Assembly (NCBI GenBank): GCA_900095095.1
Contig: FMBT01000468.1
Span: forward strand, 1-21,196
Source of the DNA: Fragilariopsis cylindrus CCMP1102
Lineage: Eukaryota; Bacillariophyta; Bacillariophyceae; Bacillariales; Bacillariaceae
Length of the DNA stretch: 21,196 nt
Reading direction: 5' to 3'
Positions 16,835 through 21,196 of the stretch are shown one piece after another. The stretch's first letter is position 1; each line of letters opens with the position of its first letter. The notes under the pieces were generated by a model. That model was not told the DNA's origin and made no database searches. It was given only the letters and a program-made list of their open reading frames with translations. Made by a program: the position numbers and the translations under genes.

Positions 16835-19800
16835 TTATGTTGATGTTCTCCATGAGGAACGCAGTGTTATTAATATCATACCACAAAATGATATAATAAT
16901 CAATAATAATAAACCATTTGTATTTGCGGTTGCAAAATCTGTACATAACGCGTTATGTACAACATCCACATATAATGTATTGATACGTGGACATGATACC
17001 GCGTCGTAGGCTTGTTTAATTGCTTGATTGACATTTCTAAATTGTATATTTAATAATTGTATATTATCAAAAAAAAATTGTACCTGTTCGGTACCGCTAT
17101 CACCACCACAATTTTCTTTTATTAAATCTAATCCTAAGACATCATATGCAAATGATGTTTGTGTATCAACACTATCTAATGATTCCTGAAGCAAACCTTG
17201 TATGATAATAACTTCTGCTAATGGGTCTACTATAGCATTTGAACCAGTACTACCACTACCACATCCAGTTATGTAGGTCGTTAGACGTTGTTTGGCAATA
17301 TCATCAATCAAACCATCGCCGCTAGTGATACCGATCGTCATATATTGTTCTAATACAGCTAATACTGTATCATCTGGTGTACCACGTCCACTTGTTATTG
17401 ATTCAAAGGCAAGATCAATCTTATCTCGTGTGTGGTGGAAGTCACATTGTTGAAACTTGCTGCTGTTGCTGCTGATGGCATATTTGCAGTAGTAGTACTA
17501 GATAGATGTGAACATGAATCAGTTGTAATGATATTACCAAAACAAAATAGAATAACTAATAACCATGATATTAATACAACCAATGTTTGTAATGGTAATA
17601 CAAAATAACCATAACAATTTTCAATTTTAGGTGGTACGCTATCATCTTATTCCTTCTTGAACGTTCGCCATATATAACAGCACACAACAATGCTAATTGA
17701 CTAAATATTATTAATATTATTATACAAATGATTAATGGTATTATCCATAAGTACTCGTTGGTAGTTGATACTGCAATATTAACATCTTGTAATACAGATG
17801 TTACGGTAGTAGATGTATCTTTAGCAGTTTCCAATAAGTCAATTACTGTGGGTATATAATTTAAATATTCTTTGGATATAGTTTGTATCATTTCTTCTGG
17901 ATTAAAACCAAATTGTAAAATGAAATTATCTAAACTAAAGGATGGACAAATTTCAGAATATAATAATGGTATTGTTGCCATAATGGATACAGTCGTTTGA
18001 GCAACCTCATCTAATACTATGAGTACATCATTAATTTCATTCACAATTTGTGCTGTTTCTTCCACAACATCCTGAGATGTTAATGCAGCATTTTCTAATG
18101 GCATATACATATGTGTCATTAATAAGACACAACAAATCAATGATAGAATAGCAAAGAAACCAAATGCAATTCGTGTGGATATTCTTCGTCTTGATACATG
18201 TTTCGAATCGAATGAACAACATATTGTTTGTCCCCAAAATTTGTCTGGAACCTTACTTCTACTACTTGTTTTTATTTACAAAGGAAGAAGCAGATGAATC
18301 ATCATCATCGTCGTCAGGTGTCTTCATCACTAAACCAACACGTACACGGTTTGGTTGTTTCGTTTTTGTTTTCTTTGGTAAAGAATATAATGCTGTAATA
18401 GGTTTGTTTGTATTCCATCCACTAATACTACTAGTAGTACGAGTACGACGACCACTTTTGTTGTTGTTATGTTTTGACGACACATCAGATTGAGACTGAA
18501 CGATATCATCTAATTCTGTCATTTGTAATTCATATTCTTCTAATGATGTGTTCGTATTCTGTGCCACAGACCATCTTTTCACATTCGATGCAGCAACTTG
18601 TCTTGATTTTTCTTTATTTGCAGCAGCACTAGATTCAGATTGAACTTGTCGTTGTTCTTTTGTTGCTGGTGTTGTTTTGTTTTTATTAAACGTCATAGAT
18701 GATGACAATCTTTTCAATGACGACGAGACTCTACCATTATTACTAGATTTCAATAGTGATAATCTACGAATTTCTCGTTTTCCTGGTTCATCCATAGCAA
18801 TAGAATCATTATCATCCACAGCAGCACCAATAGAGGAATCATCACCACTACCACCACTACTTTTCAAAATCAAACCACCCGATTTTGATTTTTGTCGTTG
18901 CTTAGCAGTAGTATCAGAATCATCATGAAATGCATATCCAGCAGAACATCCCATACGATCACGTCCACCCCATTTAAGTAGTAAAATAGCTAAAAACCAT
19001 ATCACTACTAAACAACATAGGAAGATACCAATACCAACCAGGCCTTCAATATATTCCACTTGTTCGGAACGATCACCAGATACAAATGCTAAAATAGAAT
19101 TGTGTGTATCTGTTGTTGTTTCTTTACCAACCACAATTCTTGCAAGAATACTACCAACAAATTTAAATACTGGTGGCTACATTGAGAGAAAGAGAGAGAA
19201 AGGAATTAGTGCATGCATGCGTGAGTGAGAAGAGTGGAGAGAAGAAAAAAGGTAGAAATGAAAACGTTCGATCGATCGATCGATCGAGAAAGCAGTGGTC
19301 GTTATCTTATCGCATCGCCCTTTTATGTGAACAAATAGAGGAAGAACACTTTTATTCCCTCAGCTCAGTTCAGCTCAGCTAAGCTCAGTTCTCTACTCTC
19401 GGGCTTTTAGAGAGTGAGTGTGATTGAACCGAATCAAATTAAATCAAATCGAATTAAATCTAAATCTAAATCTAAATCAAATCAAATCACGACTATTGCT
19501 CTGTCTAGCTTCTGCCTCTGATCTCTCGACTTGGTAGCTATTCATTCTTAGTATTATTCTGCCTGCCTACCTGCCTGCCTACCTGCCTGTCTGCCAAAGA
19601 AGGGTATACTACCCGGTGCTGTCCGACGACTAAACATCGATTTCATTTTGATTTGATTTGATTTGATTCAATTTTGATTTGATTCAATTTGATTTGATTT
19701 TGATTTTGATTCACTCCATTCATCTCGCGAAAGAGTCGAGTCGAGTCGAGCAAGAACAAAAGAAAAAGAAAGACTGCAGAAAATTAAAGAATGAACGAAA

Positions 19801-19907
19801 GAAATAAATAAACTTACCGCAATATATGTGGATGCAACATAATCTAAATTCGGTACAATCGTGTAATCTGTGCCATCGATGGCTGCTACTACTCCTGCTG
19901 ATGACAT
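16835..19907 (-). CDS. Five-span membrane protein with prominin/Tweety-like layout (intron-containing, frame-broken)
   Basis: Exon 1 (19907-19818, 30 codons, MSSAGVVAAIDGTDYTIVPN...) ends at a GTAAGT donor. Exon 2 starts at 19176 after a TGTAG acceptor, in phase 0 (PPVFKFVGSILARI). Topology: an extracellular N-terminus; TM1 at about residues 75-97 (GLVGIGIFLCCLVVIWFLAI); a long Ser/Lys/Asp-rich cytoplasmic loop; TM2 (IAFGFFAILSLICCVLLM); a large helical outer loop; TM3 (WIIPLIICIIILIIFSQLAL); a short loop; TM4 (LVVLISWLLVILFCFGNII); a second outer loop with Cys in GCGSG, NCGGDSG and SCPRI; and TM5 (GLLLLIIISFCGMILITL). The frame shifts by one base near 18270 (A5 on this strand), 17645 and 17430. 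Five helices with two big extracellular loops match prominin-like or Tweety-like proteins, which act at membrane protrusions or as channels. Homology is not shown, only layout. Confidence 0.65.
19177..19817 (-). other. Intron of the five-span membrane protein gene, made of microsatellites
   Basis: A GTAAGTTT donor at 19817 and a TGTAG acceptor at 19177 bound 641 bases. Inside, in plus-strand order: GAGAGAAA (19183-19200), GATC repeats (19266-19286), CTCAG/TTCAG repeats (19357-19390), AAATCT/AAATC (19436-19489), CTGCCTAC (19560-19594), TTGAT/TTGATTCA (19646-19709), GAGTC (19733-19750) and AAGAA-rich sequence. Confidence 0.75.
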
Positions 19908-20660
19908 GATGATGGATGGAGTAGTCGGGTATGTAGTGTATTGTAAGTGTAAGTGTAGAGTCGAGTCGAGGAATCTTCTTCTATTACCAAACAATAGCTA
20001 TTCTTGCAGTTATATGGAATAATAACATAGTTGGAAGTTCTACTAACTTACTGTAGTATACATTTTGAATGTTACTCTGTTTCGCTTTTTCAAAAAGAAA
20101 GATTAACAGCTCTGACAACGATGATACTAAGAAGGACGTAAACGTGAATGAAATATTTGATAATTTGAATAGAAAAGTGCCGTTGGAAGCATGCTTCGAG
20201 GAGCCAAGTCTTTAGTTGATAGTGTAGGTGCGCGTCAAAAATATCCGATCAAATCACGACAGGCAGCACATCAAAAGTTATTTTTCGTACGATTGATTAA
20301 TATATGTTTGTTTACTGGTAATGTACAATTACTAGCTAATAGTTTTGAGAGCTATTACAGCAGTCGTGCTTGTAGTAGTTATGTTGTGTGTGTCCAATCG
20401 CATGAAAGAGTGCGAGTTGGACGACATTCAATCGGAAGGCAAGGCAAGGCACTTGTACTTTATATTTTGCAACATGGCTGATTGCATGACGTGACACATG
20501 AAGACAACAGACATACAGTACAGAGCAGAGCAGAGGTTACAGTACAGTACAGTATAGTATAGTACAGTACCACCATTGCATTGTATACATACAGTTTTGC
20601 ATCATCAAAGAGAGACTACACTAATGTAGACAGTGTGAGAAAGTAAAGATACTGGAGACA

Positions 20661-20685
20661 TAACATAACATAACATAACATAACA
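20661..20685. repeat. TAACA pentamer tandem (5 copies)
   Basis: Five perfect TAACA units in non-coding sequence. Confidence 0.9.
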
Positions 20686-20770
20686 AATTGCACAACAACC
20701 AATAATAACAAACAATGAATGGGAGTTTACTGGGATGAAAGGCAATAATGTAATATAATGCAACACATAT

Positions 20771-20785
20771 TCTCTTTAAAAGAGA
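20771..20785. repeat. Inverted repeat TCTCTTT-A-AAAGAGA
   Basis: Perfect 7-bp arms around one base. It is too tight for a normal hairpin loop, but the symmetry could suit a dimeric binding protein. No neighbouring gene is evident. Confidence 0.6.
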
Positions 20786-21196
20786 TCCTACACACATTTT
20801 ACTTTTTATGTGCTACTTGGTAGTACTTAATTTATATGTGCTACTAGGTAGTGTAGGAAGGTAAGGAGGACCCGAATTAGGTGACTGTCTCGTCATCTAT
20901 CTTTTTTCTTTCTTAAAAAAAATGATCAGTCAAATAGTACACATCCCTTGCAATTTGCTATGTATGATGGTTATTTATGTCTGGTGTGGAGCAAAACACA
21001 AGAACTGTTCATTATATATACGCCAATTCAGGTAAAATTTTGCATAAGAATAACAGAGATTTATGTATGATATAATGGTTCTCTGAAACAAATCCTATAT
21101 ATTCTGTTAGATGGTATGTATGATCCTATGTATTCTGTTATCTTTCCATTGGTTTTTTTTGCTGGTGATAAATAACGAATGTGATTTATGTTTGTT

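Larger units (their letters stand above)
19908..21196. other. Non-coding repeats-rich region
   Basis: No convincing gene is seen; the 96-codon plus frame at 20191 has no protein-like feature. The first part is probably the promoter and leader of the minus-strand five-span gene, with GTAAGT and GAGTC repeats near 19943-19970. It also holds an AGTAC/AGTAT repeat (20538-20570), five TAACA units (20661-20685), a 7-bp inverted repeat (20771-20785) and small direct repeats near 20805-20855 and 21090-21140. Confidence 0.5.

Noticed and set aside
18266..18293. 28-base intron (GTAAAT...AAG) joining two frames of the five-span gene
   Set aside because: Shorter than any usual spliceosomal intron; a one-base change in the A5 run explains the join more simply.
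2349..19907. Genome-wide programmed +1 frameshifting of the Euplotes type as the cause of the frame breaks
   Set aside because: Most breaks need the opposite correction (a missing base), and the sites do not share an AAA-TAA or AAA-TAG signature.
20191..20481. Plus-strand frame of 96 codons
   Set aside because: No domain, signal, membrane helix or compositional shift; surrounded by simple repeats.

Overview
The window is nuclear DNA of a unicellular eukaryote, most likely a stramenopile alga such as a diatom. This is inferred from the loose gene packing, the spliceosomal-type introns, the Ser-, Asn- and Asp-rich inserts in otherwise conserved proteins, and the AT-rich spacers full of microsatellites. 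No diagnostic marker gene (plastid protein, rRNA) is present, so the lineage is not certain. No tRNA, rRNA or CRISPR array was seen.

Layout. 1-1960: a GC-richer block, read on the minus strand, with one ORF that leaves the window and a 64-residue ORF; it may be part of a mobile or viral-type element. 2349-3237: a low-complexity, signal-peptide-bearing single-pass membrane protein. 4144-10190: a cluster of three paralogous multi-span Trp-rich membrane proteins (TspO/MBR-related, 'tryptophan-rich sensory protein'-like), at 4144-5125 (-), 6491-7204 (+) and 9132-10149 (+). A minus-strand secreted or membrane protein with two similar ABM-like halves (7471-8583) lies between the second and third. 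11368-12531: an AlkB-family 2-oxoglutarate/Fe(II) dioxygenase with large low-complexity inserts. 12733-13021: a possible small spliced secreted protein (-). 13194-13470: a tandem duplication. 13940-14428: an unrecognised beta-rich ORF split by an in-frame stop. 15220-16799: low-complexity exons and a membrane-anchored tail (+). 16835-19907: a five-span, prominin/Tweety-like membrane protein (-) whose intron is built of consecutive microsatellites. 19908-21196: non-coding repeats.

A unifying observation is that nearly every recognisable gene is continuous at the protein level but broken by one-base frame changes, mostly apparent single-base losses and often in homopolymers. Either the assembly carries indel errors or many neighbouring genes are decaying; the first is more economical. 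One exception is the middle TspO-like paralogue, which keeps an open frame through two internal deletions. Another is the third paralogue, whose 3' end has been overwritten by a fragment of a further copy. These look like real local rearrangements. I found no convincing new multi-gene system. The best leads are the rearranging TspO-like cluster, the two-lobed ABM-like protein, the AlkB homologue with an altered metal motif, and the five-span membrane protein.
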